64,000 nt of DNA from Mangifera indica (GCF_011075055.1 NC_058149.1:1007001-1071000), one strand, 5' to 3'; counted from the first letter of the stretch, positions 12,880 through 25,011 are shown. Made by a program: numbers and translations. Notes: generated from the sequence alone by a model not told the origin.

Positions 12880-13023
12880 CTTGGTCTGATAAAGTGTCGT
12901 CGATGTTACAATCCCAAATTTCAATAGACTGAAGAAAACTCATGCTCCGAAATATTTGAAGAAAGTTGTGAAAAATAGTGTCATAGATTGTTAAACTTGT
13001 CAAATTCTTGAACACAGGCAATT
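12880..13023 (-). CDS. RLP copy A exon 7 (type-A' LRR exon)
   Basis: The exon is 144 bp, GTAG|AATTG to CAAG|GTTAAA, encoding ELPVFKNLTSLTIYDT and LQSIEIWDCNIDDTL. It is nearly identical to 43663-43806 in copy B. A dead 72-bp exon relic lies upstream at about 13610-13660, with a stop after a few codons. Confidence 0.83.
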
Positions 13024-14119
13024 CTACATATAAAGAAAATATATGTGTAAAGCAAACATAGAAGACATTCCATAAACTAATTGATTATATGTATATGGTT
13101 ACCCCAAAAGTTTGTCAAGTATTTTTCATCTTATTATTGGTTCTTATAATTACAAAATAATTTTATTATAATAATAAATAAAAGTATTATAGATTAAAAT
13201 AAATTAAAAATTTTAACGACTTATAGAGTGTTGAAATGATAAAAACTAATTGATATTTTATTTGGTAGTTAAAATGGCATTTAAACTTTAATTTTTCTTC
13301 TCTATTAAGTAGATTATCAATTTAAGGGCACTTATTTCAGAAATATTATTACAAAAAGACTATGAGTTCTAAAACTTGATTAAAAAGGCCACTTAACGCA
13401 TAAATTATGTTAAAATTACCCATCTTGATGACATTCATTTTAATACTCTTGTAGGTGACTATTTTAATTGGGCATATATTACCTAACATGTCCACCTAAA
13501 AATAATTTAAGCAGGATTAAATAAAGATGTTTTCTGTTTAATTAGTGTAAAAATAAAGAATCTATAAACCAATCTCACCAAATCTATTATTATAAAACAA
13601 ATACAATCTCACTATTAATAATTGATAAATATATCAAATTCTTAAAATAGGTAATTCTACATAAAACAAATGAAATTTATAAGTGGAAATAAATAAGATA
13701 TAACCTCAACATTAATCTAAATTAATTTTTTTTATATTGAACAAAATGAATTATGAAAAAAAATTCCCTAATCAAATCAATATTGAAGAATGAGATATGA
13801 ATGATTTATGAGACTAGAGTTTTTATTTTTAGTATGGCACTAATTTAATATCCCAATCCAATTAACTAATATGCTAAATTAGAAATTGTTATCATTATTA
13901 ATATTATAAATAACTTGTTTCTGTAAGTAATAATTTTCACTATTAATATTTAAAAGTTATCCATTTTAAATTTAGGCATAGGCCATAAAACAAGAAATGT
14001 CTTAATTTATTCAAAAAAACATAATCTAGTGAAGATTATTAATCAAGTTCGTTCATGAGTGTTATGCTAAGTAAAAATAAGCAACAATAATTTGCAATTA
14101 TTTGAAAACATGTTCTAAC

Positions 14120-14266
14120 TTTGGTCAAATAGAGTATCGTTGAAGTTACTTTTCCAAATTTCAACAGACTGAAGAGAAATCATGCTCCCAAGCATTTGAA
14201 GAAAGTTGTAGTAAATAATAGTTTTACCGATTTCTAACTTTGTCAAATTATTGAATTTCGGCAATT
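14120..14266 (-). CDS. RLP copy A exon 6 (type-A LRR exon)
   Basis: The exon is 147 bp from GTGTAG|AATTG to CAAA|GTTAGA. The final exon base is A where sibling exons have G, which may weaken the donor. It encodes ELPKFNNLTKLEIG and SLQSVEIWKSNFNDTLF. It is closely related to 44875-45021, 46536-46682 and 48966-49112 in copy B. Confidence 0.83.
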
Positions 14267-14919
14267 CTACACAAAGGAAAAAATATGTGTAAAGAAAATA
14301 AAAAGGACATTTCATCAACTAATTATATATATATCAACATGGTCACCCCAAAAGTTTATCAAGTATTTATCATATTATTATTGGTTCTTATAATTTCAAA
14401 ATAATTGTATTATAATTATAAATTAAAAGTAATATAGATTAAAAATAAATTTAAATTTAACAACTGATATTTAAAATGATAAAAATATAATTGGTAAAAA
14501 AATTTATATGGAAATTAAACTTTAATTTTTGTTTCAAATAAGGGAGGTTATCCACTTAGGCCAACTAATTGTACAAACAATAATTAAAGATCATAAGTTA
14601 TAAAACTTGTTTGAAAAAGCAACTTAACACCCAATTTTTGTCAAAATTAACTGTTTGACCACATTTACAGTAATATCCTTAAAATGAAAATGTATTAAAA
14701 ACTATTGGTGTTGTGGACAACAACTATTTTATATATTTAATGTAAACTCTTTAGTAAAACACTGATTGAATTTGCTAATATTCTGAATTGGAAATTATTA
14801 GTATTATTAATATTAAAAATAATGCAAGACAATAAATTAATGTAGTTGGAAATTTGTATAGACATTTTTTTTTATGTTTATGCATAGGCCATAAATAAGC
14901 AACTATTTGTAATTAATAT

Positions 14920-15020
14920 AGATTGAAAAGAAGTCATGACTCCAAGCATTTGAAAAAAGTAGTTGTCAAAAACAGAATTATAGATTCTTAAATCTATCAA
15001 ATGTTTGAATAAAGACCACT
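14920..15020 (-). pseudogene. Truncated type-A LRR exon in RLP copy A
   Basis: It has a good acceptor (GTGTAG) and 33 or so codons matching the F-L-Q-M-L-G type exon, up to SFQSI. The sequence then runs into intron-like DNA without a donor. A deletion appears to have joined mid-exon to intron, so the exon can only be skipped. Confidence 0.75.
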
Positions 15021-15767
15021 CTACACATAAAGAAAAAAAATGTGTTAAGAAAAAATAAAAGACACCATAAACTAATTATATATGAACATGGTCATTGCAA
15101 AAGTCTATAAGTATTTTTCATATTATTATTTGTTCTAATTATAATTTTGAAATAATTGTATTACAATCATAAATTCATAGTATTAAACAATTAACAATTA
15201 TTAAAATGGAAATTAAATTTAAATTTAAACAATTCAAATAAATTTAAATTTAACAACTTACAGCTCATTAAAATGTCAATAATAATTAAAATGGAAATTA
15301 AATGATTATTTTTGTTTCCAATTAAAATGGAACAATGATAATGTCGCTTATAATTGCAGAAACTAATTTTACAAACAATAGTAAAAGACTGTAGCTTACA
15401 AAAACTTATTTAAAAATACCACTTAACACCTGGGCTTTGTTAAAGTTTAGTGTTTGATAGATTTACTATAATGCCCTTCTTAATGACTATTTTGATTGGG
15501 TATATAATATTGAACATGTCTAAAATAATTTCAGCTCCATTAAATAAAGTTGTTTTTTGTTTAATGTGTAAAAATACAATATTGTGCATTTAAAGAATAT
15601 ATAAATCAAAATTCAATGTATTCTCACCAAATCCTTTCTTATAAATCAAAATTCAATGTTTTCATTTTATTTCGTTGAAAAGGTAAAACGAATTTTACCA
15701 ATATTATTTAGTAATTAAGAGAATTATTTAAAATGATTTTTTTATTGGGCAATATTAATGTACTTAC

Positions 15768-15921
15768 CATGACCAGAAAGTCTTCCACTAATGTTACAAT
15801 ACCACAGATTAAAAGATTGTAAGGATGATAATGAAACCCAATGTCTGAAAGAGACTATTCCTATCACTAATAGACACATTTATTAGAGAAAGTGAATATA
15901 ATTTCTTCAAACTTGCAACAC
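15768..15921 (-). pseudogene. RLP copy A exon 5, frameshifted
   Basis: The exon runs from acceptor CACGCAG|GTGTTG to donor CATG|GTAAGT. It is 154 bp where copy B has 153, because an extra A (plus strand, near 15836) lies in ATGAAACCC against ATGAACCC. The second half of the LRR therefore reads out of frame, losing the WYCNINGRL-type ending. Splice sites are intact. Confidence 0.85.
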
Positions 15922-16151
15922 CTGCGTGTATATAAGAAGATTCAAACACAATTATTGTCATTGTCTCTCATTAAATAATGTACCTTAAATTTATTTGGTT
16001 TAAGGGATAAAAAAGATAATTGTAATAGAAATACTTTTTATTTTATTTTGCATCTCATAAAAAAGAAACGTAAGAAAACAAGAACAAGTATTTAATTACT
16101 ATATTAGGTTTGGTTTGAAATTATTAAAATAGATTATATAATAGTCAATAC

Positions 16152-16226
16152 CTTTTGAGAATACAATTTTGTTAATCTGATTTTCTCCCATGTATAATAC
16201 CTCTAAATTGCTCAAAGAGAGTAGTT
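16152..16226 (-). CDS. RLP copy A exon 4 (single LRR)
   Basis: The exon is 75 bp between ATTCTCAG and CAAAAG|GTATTG, encoding one repeat with SLSNLEVLYMGENQINK. Size and phase are identical in copy B (51506-51580). Confidence 0.85.
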
Positions 16227-16578
16227 CTGAGAATAATTATAACAAGAGTGAGTTAAACTAGTAAGTATTCAAAGGACTTTAATTTAATGTTCTTGATTTC
16301 ATTAAAGCTCATATGCAAATTATTCGAACTATTTAGGAGAGACGAAAATAAAATATGTGACACCTATAAACATTCCTTATATTATTTACAAATAAATCTA
16401 TTAATGATGAAGGATCATTGGTTCTAATATGTTTAAAGATAGAAGACTTTTATTAGTTTAAATTTAAATGATTTTCAAGTCGGCTAATGACAAATTTTCA
16501 ATTTGACAAAACAAAAGAAAGACAATATATAAAATCTTGTTATCAATAAGAAAAATCAAAGAAGAAAAGTGGACTTAC

Positions 16579-16722
16579 CTTGAAAATCAAATGTTCCTTT
16601 CAATCCAATGTTAACAATATGTAACTCTTTTAATGAAGGAAAAACAGACACATATGGTAGTATATTATGGTTGAAGGTGTTACCGCTTAAACTGAAATAC
16701 TTCAAGTTGGTCAACTGTGATA
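16579..16722 (-). CDS. RLP copy A exon 3 (LRRs)
   Basis: The exon is 144 bp after acceptor TTTTCCAG and ends CAAG|GTAAGT. It encodes SQLTNLKYFSLSGNTF and SLKELHIVNIGLKGTF-type repeats. The reading is open and phase 1. Confidence 0.86.
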
Positions 16723-16739
16723 CTGGAAAACAGTCCACC

Positions 16740-16781
<42 letters not shown>
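16740..16781. repeat. (AAT)14 microsatellite in intron 2 of RLP copy A
   Basis: There are fourteen uninterrupted AAT units, 18 bp from the exon 3 acceptor. The same tract is at 52086-52127 in copy B (one unit interrupted) and about six units long in relic C (4021-4040). It therefore predates the gene duplications. Confidence 0.95.
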
Positions 16782-16782
<1 letters not shown>

Positions 16783-16807
16783 GTTAAATTATGTAATAGA
16801 ACATTAC

Positions 16808-16966
16808 CATTAAAATGGTTTAGTTCTCTTAAATGATTATAAGCTAAACTTAAATTCTTGAGAGATGAATGTTCACTCAAAGCTGATAAAATACGGCTGT
16901 CATTAAACATATTGTAATTGAGGTAGAGAGTCTTGAGATTACTCAAGTGTGATAATCTTTCAAAAC
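16808..16966 (-). CDS. RLP copy A exon 2 (LRRs)
   Basis: This exon is 159 bp, from acceptor TTTACAG|GTTTTG to donor AATG|GTAATG. It encodes two LRRs (LSNLKTLYLNYN and SSLKNLSLAYNHL). It is phase 1 at both ends and the same size as in copy B. Confidence 0.87.
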
Positions 16967-17066
16967 CTGTAAAAATACCTTATTAATAAATTAAATTGAG
17001 CAAATTAAAATAAATCTGCATTATTTAAGAACAATTAATTAATTATGAAGATGGATAATGAAATAC

Positions 17067-17433
17067 CTTCATTGTCAACACAACCAACTATAAGATTGTC
17101 ACTTAAATAAAGTATTTCCAGCTCTTGGAAGGGAGAAAACAAAGAAACATTCAGGTTCCACTCTTCGAATTCTTGATTTCTTGCATAGTCCAGATAAAGA
17201 CTTGTCACTCTACCTGTTGTATTGTTGCATTCAATCCCTTTCCATTGACAACAATCTGATGAATCCTTATCTCCCTCAACCCAATCTTGAATTGAGTAAG
17301 GATTATTGAAGAAATGTTTAAGTTGCAAGAGAGCAGATTTCTCTTGCTTCAAACAACCCTTAACCCTCAATCTTTTTGATGAAATAAACATCAACATCAA
17401 AATCAACCACACCCTCACACATTTTAACTCCAT
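17067..17433 (-). CDS. RLP copy A exon 1: signal peptide and LRR N-cap
   Basis: The start is the ATG at 17433. It matches copy B, and a hydrophobic leader of about 24 residues follows (V-W-L-I-L-M-L-M-F-I). A CLKQEKSALLQLKHFF segment and the DCCQWKGIEC cysteine pair come next, the usual cap before plant extracellular LRRs. The first LRR is ELEILYLSDN. The exon is 367 bp and ends GAAG|GTATTT in phase 1. Confidence 0.88.
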
Positions 17434-17493
17434 CTTTCAGTAATAATATTCAAATCTCTTAGCTTCTGTGACTACCAAGAGATTGGCCTTGGG

Positions 17494-17501
17494 TATTTAT
17501 A
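17494..17501 (-). promoter_or_regulatory. TATA box of RLP copy A
   Basis: TATAAATA on the minus strand lies 61 bp upstream of the ATG and leaves room for a transcription start near 17465. The same octamer sits at the same distance in copy B (52837-52844) and in the orphan promoter at 56245-56252. This conservation supports it. Confidence 0.65.
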
Positions 17502-18427
17502 ATATGGAAACATGTTGAATGTCTTTTTCAACCAATTTTCCTTTTTTCTTTCCTTTTTCAATGTCATTATATATTTTATTAAATTTTGTTGAACAAAAAA
17601 TAATAATATATTAATTAAATATTTGGTATCAATTAGTTAGAAAACCCTATAATAAGTTTGAGAAATATGTATAGTTTTAGTTCAGTTTATACTTTGTCTA
17701 TATAAACTATGTAAATAAATTAAAAATTATGTAATACGAATTAATGTAATTATACTAATTCGTCTTATAAATATTATATTAGATCTCAATATTGTATTGA
17801 CTACAAAATAAGAATATTTCCATTTCACAAAAACAAATCTTTAGTTATTAATGGTAGGATTACCTTTTGAATAATGTTTTTGTTAAAAGATTTCATGTGA
17901 GTTAACAAGTAATTAATAGGTAACATCTTCAATTGCTATAGAGTGATGAAAAGGCCAAGATAGGCAGAATTAGCATTGGTCTCCTAATCCCCATCATTTG
18001 TAGTTGCAACTAGTATTCTATCAACTCAATGAAAACAAATAACGTGGTTTTAGACTTGACTTATCTGTGCAACTCGAAATTCAAGTTGGTACATTTACTT
18101 TTCATAGTTTTGTTAGCATTAATCATACAAGTTCTTAGTCCCATGTTCCCTACGACATTATAATGCCTTTAAAGATTGGCTCATTTATGGTATGTACTAA
18201 TTAATATTGAAGATATTTAGTCTTTCCACTTGGTTTGGTTGCCCGTAAAGGTACTGTTAAATATCAATGAACTCCTACGCATATGCATGAGAGCGATTTT
18301 GAAATATTAATAAATTCTCTATCCATAATGTATTGTCAAATATCAATGAACTCCTACACATAATGCAATTCTTAAATTCCAACAAGTAGTCTTGCATGCA
18401 AAATTTTAATAAGCCCTAATATATAGG

Positions 18428-18963
18428 CCGAGATATGATCCGAGTTGACTCGACTTCCAAAATCAATTCAGCTCGATTCAATTTGGTTTGAATTTATTTA
18501 ATTTGAATTCGAACTAAATTTGAGCCAAAAGATTTGGCTTATTTTTTAAACCAAATAGAACTCAAGCCAAAAAGTGTTTGACTCGAATTCATAGCTTGAA
18601 TCAGTAGTTCGAATTCATAGCTTGATTTAACTTAAATTCATGTCTCAAATCAACTCAAATTTATAGGTTGAATTGGTGATTCAATTTCATGGCTTGGTTT
18701 AACTCAAATTCATAACTCAAATCAGTAATTTTGAATATTATTTGAGTAAAACAATATCGTTTTGTTAATGAACTACAAATTTGAGTCACAAATCTGAATC
18801 ATTAATTCAAACCATGAATTCAAACTGAATCGAGCTATGAAATCGAGTCAAACCAAATTGAATTATTTTTTATTTGAACCGAATTGAAACCATACTATTT
18901 TTTTTTTGTGCCAAACTTAAGCCAAGGGGTAATCGAGTCTGACCTAGTTAATGTCCATCCCTA
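18428..18963. repeat. 'TTCGAACTC/GAATTGAGC' interspersed repeat
   Basis: The sequence is a mosaic of short GA(A/C)T(C/T)-rich words such as CTCGATTCAATTTGG and its variants in both orientations. It begins TAGGCCGAG and ends CATCCCTA, resembling the TAGGG...CCCTA ends of the MITE at 26549-26800. The flanks AATATATA and AATATGTG agree at 6 of 8 bases. It is probably a decayed hAT-like non-autonomous element; similar patches lie at 7860-8222, 8475-8740, 40725-41070 and 41310-41550. Confidence 0.45.
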
Positions 18964-20409
18964 AATATGTGTATCACACATATTATATTCCATTTAAACT
19001 TTTTAACAAAATTCAATCTATATTGACAAAAATTTAATCAACACGCATAATTATATAATTGAAATTGAGACTTCAATTAGTTATTAATGGTAGGATTGTT
19101 GAAAGATTTCATGTGAGTAAAAAGGTAACTAAATTAATTAATAACCCACAAATTTTGTTCAAAATTAACGCATCCTGATTTTTCAGTTGGTGGGGACCTA
19201 ACTTTAAAGATTTTTTTGTAAGACCTTTACATATAAAGACTTATACACAAGTATAAATGACTTTGAGCTAACACGTTAAGACTGATAAATGTCATCTTCT
19301 TGACAAAGAAATGAAAGAAACATCATGACTTTTTTCCATGGTTCATTTTTCCAACGGGGTGAAAAGTCAACTAGTTACCATATTAATTATGTAATATGAC
19401 GTGGAAGAAAAGTTAGAAATTCTAATCATACAAGTTAGAGAGATTAATTTTCTTGTTGTAAAATAATAATTATAAATTAATAATCTGTTAAATTATTAAA
19501 TAATGGTAAGCAATAAATATGATTTGAGGTAATATTGTAGTGTTGAAAAAATAGTTCAAGTTGATAATGGTTAGAAAATCACTTCTAATAACTTATAAAT
19601 GTTTTCTTTATGATGAAGAACAAGTGAAACATACAAATTATTTAATGTATCATAAAAAATAAGTTTGAAATTTTCAATAACATAGTTCAAGACATTAAAT
19701 TCATGGGCTCACACATAAAGTCATTTTATTTTATTTCATTTATTTAAATAATAATTTGTTAAATTATAAAATAATTACATTTATTATATCACGTATAACA
19801 ATTTTTTTTTTACTATATCTATGATTATAAAACTAGTGACCAAACGGTTTCATATTTTAAAATTTAAAATTTTTGTTCAAACATCTATTAATATTCTAAA
19901 AAGTTTAAGAATGGTTTGTTTATGTTTTCAATTTACCCTATTTGTGAGCACAAATTTTTGATGGGTTAATAACTAGTCGCCAAATGATTACAAAAGAGGC
20001 TAACTTCTCATGTTCTCAAAACAGTGTCGAAACACTTGAGAAGGGGTTGTTAATAATCTTTTTGATATTGTTTCTGTAAGTTTGATTTAAGAAGAGTTTT
20101 TTCACTTAAAACTTCAAATTTAAACTTATAATTTTGTTAAACTCAAAGATTTTAATTAAAATTACTAAATTATTAAAATAATTCATCATATTTGAATTGA
20201 AAACAACCAAAAATCATATATTAATTTAAATTATTTTTAATAATTATAATAATCAACTATCAGCCATCAATATTTTTCTGCTCTTTAATCTAAATCAACC
20301 AACATGATCACTTTGTAAATATTTATATCTTTATAATTTGACATTTCTAAACAAAGAATTTAAGCACATCCAAGAGTTAAATCAAATTTAAGTTATATAT
20401 GTGAGATAA

Positions 20410-20560
20410 TAAATAAAACTATATATATAATTTTGTATACAAATAATAATGTATTATTATATGATTGAATGTTATTTTATTTTTAACTATCAAATCACAT
20501 AATGATATATTATTATTTGTGTATAAAATTATATACAAAAATTATGTATATAACACTAAT
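20410..20560. mobile_element. AT-rich MITE (TATACAAA family)
   Basis: Arms reading ATAATTTTGTATACAAATAA on the left and its imperfect inverted match on the right (TTATTTGTGTATAAAATTAT) enclose a short centre. No frame is present. It is the same family as 20781-20934, 29461-29605 and 63441-63603. Confidence 0.5.
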
Positions 20561-20780
20561 CATAAGATATTATTTATGAGAGTCCATGTTTATTACATGA
20601 TCTAATTATAATTGCTTTTGTCAATCAATCCAATTCTTCTTATTAACATGTGTAAATTTTTAAATTTAATTTAATTTTAAAATACATGATTTTTTATTTA
20701 ATAAAACTAAAATTGAATAAATATAATTTAATTAGTACAAAAAAGGGGAAAATGGGTTAACCTTAATTTTTAATAAAAAG

Positions 20781-20934
20781 GTAGTATTATATATATAGCT
20801 TTGTGCATAAATATCGAAGTATTATTATATGATTAAACAGTTGAAAATAAAAGATAATATAATATTTAATAATATGATAATATATCATTATTTATATATA
20901 AAATTATATACAAAAATTATATATATAATATTAC
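20781..20934. mobile_element. AT-rich MITE (TATACAAA family), second copy
   Basis: The left arm GTAGTATTATATATATAG and the right arm TATATATAATATTACC are inverted repeats, with the shared internal words TATTATATGATT and ATGATAATATATCATTA. It lies 220 bp from the previous copy. Confidence 0.5.
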
Positions 20935-20959
20935 CGATAATAAAAAGGTCAAACATGTC

Positions 20960-22190
20960 AATGTATATACGGTACATTCAAAGCCAACTCTCTGACTAAG
21001 GCCCAAGAAACGGCCCATCTCCGAATTACATGATTCTCCCTTGTTTCACTTTATTGCTTTTTATTCTTGTTGGCATTGACTCTCACAATTTTCAGTTAAT
21101 TAAAATAACTTGAGAACATAGATAAGCAACTTAATCAAATATAATTTTGCCTTTGTCCCAAACCTTTCAACACTTGCAAAATTATTTCATATTCTTATTT
21201 GCAAAATTTCACACAGAAAGTATGAATCCAAGCAAGAAGGATCATTAAATTCAAGTATTTAGATTAATATGTACTAGTTTTTTGCTCTTTAGTTGATGTA
21301 AATTTGGCAATATTTGCAGATTTTTTAAATTTAAAGTTTTCCTAGGGTGCATTTGGTTAAAGGTTTTTAAAATTACCTTGGTAATCTATCTTTTATTCCT
21401 TTGTTTGGTTTGTCAGTACTAAAAGATTACAGTAATCTTCTATTACCAATGCTGACGTGTCAGGTAATATAGGTGGTAATCTGATTACCACCTTTACCTT
21501 AGGTATTTAAAGATTACTGGGGTAATATTGAGTTTATTATAGAAAAATTATTATTTATTAATTTTTTGAGATCAAAATAAATTTATTTTTAATTAATATG
21601 ACAAATAATATAAAAAATATTTAAAAATAATTATATTCAAGGGCATTTAAGTAAAATAATTTACTAGTAATCTTTTATTACCTTTAACCAAACACAATAA
21701 TTATTTATACCTATCAAATTTTATCAAACATAGTAATCATTTATACCCAGTAATCTTTTAAGTAATCTATCTTCAAGGTAATTTTTCTATTTTAGTAATC
21801 AAACATTACTCAAACCAAACGCCCCCTAAAAGTTTAGCATAATACACTAAACTTTATATTGATACACTAAATTTCAAACGGGGGTAAGTGCAAGATTTTC
21901 AATATAATGGGGACTAATATAACTCTCATTAGCATATTTAGGGGTGTATTGTAAAATTTATAAACCAAAAGGGCTTGGCAAGGGAATACACAATTAGCAT
22001 AGTCAGGAGCTAATTGTAAGATTTAATGTGACGCTACAGGAGATAAATAAAGCCAAGCTAGATGCATAATGTAAGCCTTTTTTGTTTTTGTTACTGTTAT
22101 TACTATTTTTATTATTTATGCATGAAGCGGCTTATAGCATAATGAGGCTGGCTAAATATCTACTGCATAGTCTAGTAAATTATATCCTGA
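20960..22190. repeat. Flank block duplicated at 29050-29757
   Basis: The succession ATGATTCTCCCTTGTTTC, GGCATTGACTCTCAC, ATTAGCATATTTAGGGG, CATGAAGCGGCTTATAGCAT reappears in the same order at 29100-29735 with many substitutions. The first copy carries the 481-bp MITE at 21345-21825 in addition. Both lie beyond an RLP 5' flank, so the block extends the duplicated unit. It is non-coding. Confidence 0.6.
21345..21825. mobile_element. PIF/Harbinger-like (Tourist) MITE
   Basis: The termini GGGTGCATTTGGTT and AACCAAACGCCCC are inverted repeats, flanked on both sides by the 3-bp direct repeat CTA. Subterminal sequence also pairs (TTACCTTGGTAATCTATCTT near 21375 against AGTAATCTATCTTCAAGG near 21760). 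It is 481 bp long with no open frame. The GG(G/C)..TTTGGTT ends and a 3-bp target site are typical of the PIF/Harbinger superfamily; CTA departs from the more usual TWA. Confidence 0.75.
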
Positions 22191-23582
22191 CTGGAAAAAA
22201 TTTTATTTCTGTGTATTATTTTCCTTTTTATTAGATGGCCAAGTTTTTCTTTTTTTTGGGTATGTAAAAATATATTAGCACAATGAAGCAATGCGCCAAG
22301 CATGGACCTAAAAGATAAACTAAGCTCACCTATCCTCCAAGAGAGGACAATGAAAAAAACGATTAGACCAAACCAGGTTTGCACCATAAACACAAATGCT
22401 AGTGATCACCAATTCCTCTTGAAAACTTATTACAGTTTGTATAATGATGGAGTTCAAGAGGAATAGGAAAACAACATTAAACTAATAAAATATGTACAAT
22501 ATAGCTAAGAAGCATTATACTAAACAGAAAAAACAACCCTGTCTTCCATAGGGATTGTTGTAGCTGTTTGGCTTGGATGGTGCCACTGTACGGAGCTGGA
22601 CCTCTTCGAGAAGTACAAATCTGAAGGTCCAATCAAAAGGCAGAAACCCAGCTTACTTTGCAGGTAACCAGCCCACCAAAGAGGAAAAACGCCTAGGCTG
22701 GAGCAGCTTTAGGCAAACTGGACAACCCAGAATAGATGCTGCTGCTGTGAGTCCTATCAGGTCCGGAGAGTATCAGCAACCTATGAAACAGAGAGGGGCC
22801 AGCAACCAAGGGAAAACGAAGGAAAGAGGCCTAAATTAGACTGCAGGAGATCAGCATACTGGAGGCATACTTCAGGGCAAAAACAGAGGCTGAAATTGGT
22901 CTGCTCCAGGAAAACCACCAGGAGATGCTGGGAAAATTTCAGATCAACCTGGAAAAAATTCCAGAGAGGCCAGAAGGCCAAACCTGGGACTGGAGGAAGC
23001 TGCAGCATGAGGAAGGAGTTAGGTGCAGTAGCAGAATCCTTGACTAGAGCAAATTCTGCAGAAATGGAGAATTTTGACAGAAACTGCATACTGTAGCCAT
23101 GCAGAAGACTTTATAGATCACCGACCAGCAGCATATAACAAGAAAGAAATCCACAAGCAAAAAATTATCCAACGATAAGGACAGGACATCAGAGGCAGTC
23201 AGCAGATTAGCCAACCAAAATGTATCCAAGGAAAGCAACAAAGTCCCAAGAGTGCATTGGGCAGCATCAGCTTGCTTTAAATTGCGTATCCACCTGCAGT
23301 AACCAAACAAACATCTTGCCAAGGAGAAATGCAGAGTTGCAATGGCCAGTGTGCCAGGAGCAGGCTGGAAGAAAAATCTGCAGGAATGAGGAAATGTAGC
23401 AGTGGCCAGGACAGCGAGTGCATTCTTCTGTAGAAAGGCTCTTGAAAAGCTGATCAAACACCCTTGCATTAGAAATATCCAGGAGAGTGAACATGCAGCA
23501 GGGAGGATGAAACAGGCAGCAAGTCATGTAGTAATCCAATTTTAGCAACCAACAGGAAGTGAGGAGAAGCAGCAGGTCTGGA

Positions 23583-24083
23583 TTAACTAGATTTCCAAGA
23601 ACCAGCAGCCAGCAAGGCTCCAAGCATAACATCTGCAAAATAGAAAGAAAAACACTTCCTTCTGCACAGCATCTTGGACATGGTCTGCTTGTTGCAGAGC
23701 TTGTTTAAATATGCACATTGGCAGGTCCCACATTTCCTAGCTATTTTTTCATTACTCCATGAGGGTTGCACATTTGTAAGCTTAGTGCCTTTGTCCCTCA
23801 CCAATCTTCTTATGTTCTCCTTAATGCATTCCTTGGTTTGCATGCCTCTTGAGAAAATTCTGTTGTTTCTTTCTCTCTAGATAGCATGAGGCAATTGCTC
23901 CCAACCCCGATTTTCCCATCACATGCTTCAACTTACTCCTTTTCCAATCTCTTGCGATTATTTCAATGTACCTCTCCCAAGGTTGACCTCGATAGTCCAC
24001 CTCACATCTCTCAAGAAATCCTTTCCAAATGAAGCTACTAAAATAACACTGGAAAAAAAGGTGGTTGATGTCCTCATCATGAG
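23583..24083 (-). pseudogene. LINE ORF2 C-terminal remnant
   Basis: On the minus strand it reads HLFFQCYFSSFIWKGFL, then PWERYIEIIARDWKR, and after a frame change ECIKENIRRLVRDKG. This is the cysteine/histidine-poor tail that follows the zinc-binding region in plant L1 ORF2. The small LTR element at 24084-25222 separates it from the rest of the ORF. Confidence 0.65.
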
Positions 24084-24387
24084 TGTAGAATTATGAATTG
24101 GGTTATGAACCAGATTAATATTATTGATGAAACATTATCTAATATATAATATTACAATGTAGTCTAAACTGAATTTCTAATTCTATGAAAAAAATAAATA
24201 AATAAATAATTAAACTGAAGTAATAATTCTATTAAATAGGAAAAATATTAATAACTAAACTAGAATTCTAATCCTATAAGATAAAAAAAAAAATAAATAT
24301 CAAATCAAAATCAAACCTAATCAAAACAAATCAGAATCAGATTTGATATTCTGATTAGAATTAGATCAAATAGGAATATATTTAACA
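24084..24387 (-). repeat. LTR (3' in element orientation)
   Basis: It is 304 bp and begins TGTAGAATTATGAATTGG on the plus strand, ending ATTTAACA. About 90 bp are extra relative to its partner, in the ATTAAACTGAAGTAATAATTC region (24180-24260). Confidence 0.85.
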
Positions 24388-25011
24388 CTCTCCCGCAATT
24401 GCAGTAGGAGCTATCGAAGCTACAATTGGAGACATAAGTTGAGAAGTCAATTGTGTTAGGAGAGAGAGCAAAGCACCATAGAGAAAGGCTGAGATAACAT
24501 TGACTTGGTCTCGAGTGGTCCGAGATAGAGGAAGGTGTTTCTAAAAAGAGAATCACAAACTGTTGAAGGCAATTAGGATAACAAAAAAAATAGAACTATA
24601 GTAGCAAAACCAACAGTTATTGGAAAAAGCTTCGAATCAACCATCAAAAGAAAAACACATACCAACAGTGAACAAAAAACCTGGTCAAATCCAAGAACAA
24701 AGAAAGACTTCGATGTTACTGGTATAGAAGAGAAGACTACCGAGAGGAGAGAGATGAGAGTAGATGCTTAATCATTTGAGAGATGAAAGAAGGAGCTCAA
24801 ACATTAGAGAGACAAGAATAGGGGCTCGATCATGAGAGAGACAAGAGTAGGGGCTCGATCATGAGAGAGATGAGAGCAAGAGCTCAATCGCATGAGAAAC
24901 AAGAGCAAGTACTCAATCGTGAGAGAGATGAGAGCAGGGGCTCGGGAAAAAGAGAAAAAAATCAGTTTTCAAAATTGAAGGCCACCGAGGATATAAATCG
25001 CTCTGATATCA

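Larger units (their letters stand above)
9146..17433 (-). pseudogene. LRR receptor-like protein (RLP), copy A, disrupted
   Basis: The gene can be followed over eleven coding exons joined by phase-1 introns: 17067-17433, 16808-16966, 16579-16722, 16152-16226, 15768-15921, 14120-14266, 12880-13023, 12232-12303, 11979-12125, 11781-11864 and 9146-11310. Together they make about 1,219 codons. The layout is signal peptide, LRR N-cap (CLKQEK...DCCQWKGIEC), about 30 LRRs, spacer, juxtamembrane LRRs, one membrane helix and a short basic tail without kinase. It matches the multi-exon RLP1/13/14/15-like family, which act at the plasma membrane with co-receptor kinases. Lesions against copy B are an extra base in exon 5 (154 instead of 153 bp), a TAG near 10048, a TAA near 10146, and a partial exon at 14920-15020 with an acceptor but no donor. 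It is probably a pseudogene, unless the assembly is wrong at these points. Confidence 0.9.
17434..20000 (-). repeat. 5' flank of RLP copy A, homologous to 52797-54080 and 56190-57790
   Basis: This is non-coding. Blocks at 17450-17600, 17930-18110, 19190-19420 and 19700-19990 follow the same order upstream of copy B and in the orphan flank. Copy A has a private insert around 18240-18970. No open frame of interest was found. Confidence 0.7.

Noticed and set aside
16680..16946. Run of Ile codons in an apparent RLP frame
   Set aside because: It is the (AAT)14 tract translated through intron 2. The splice sites on both sides remove it.
22573..23640. Several 65-140-codon frames on both strands (22573-22839, 22781-23089, 23044-23469, 23267-23638)
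   Set aside because: They overlap in opposite directions and lie in the 3' region of the LINE. No domain was found.
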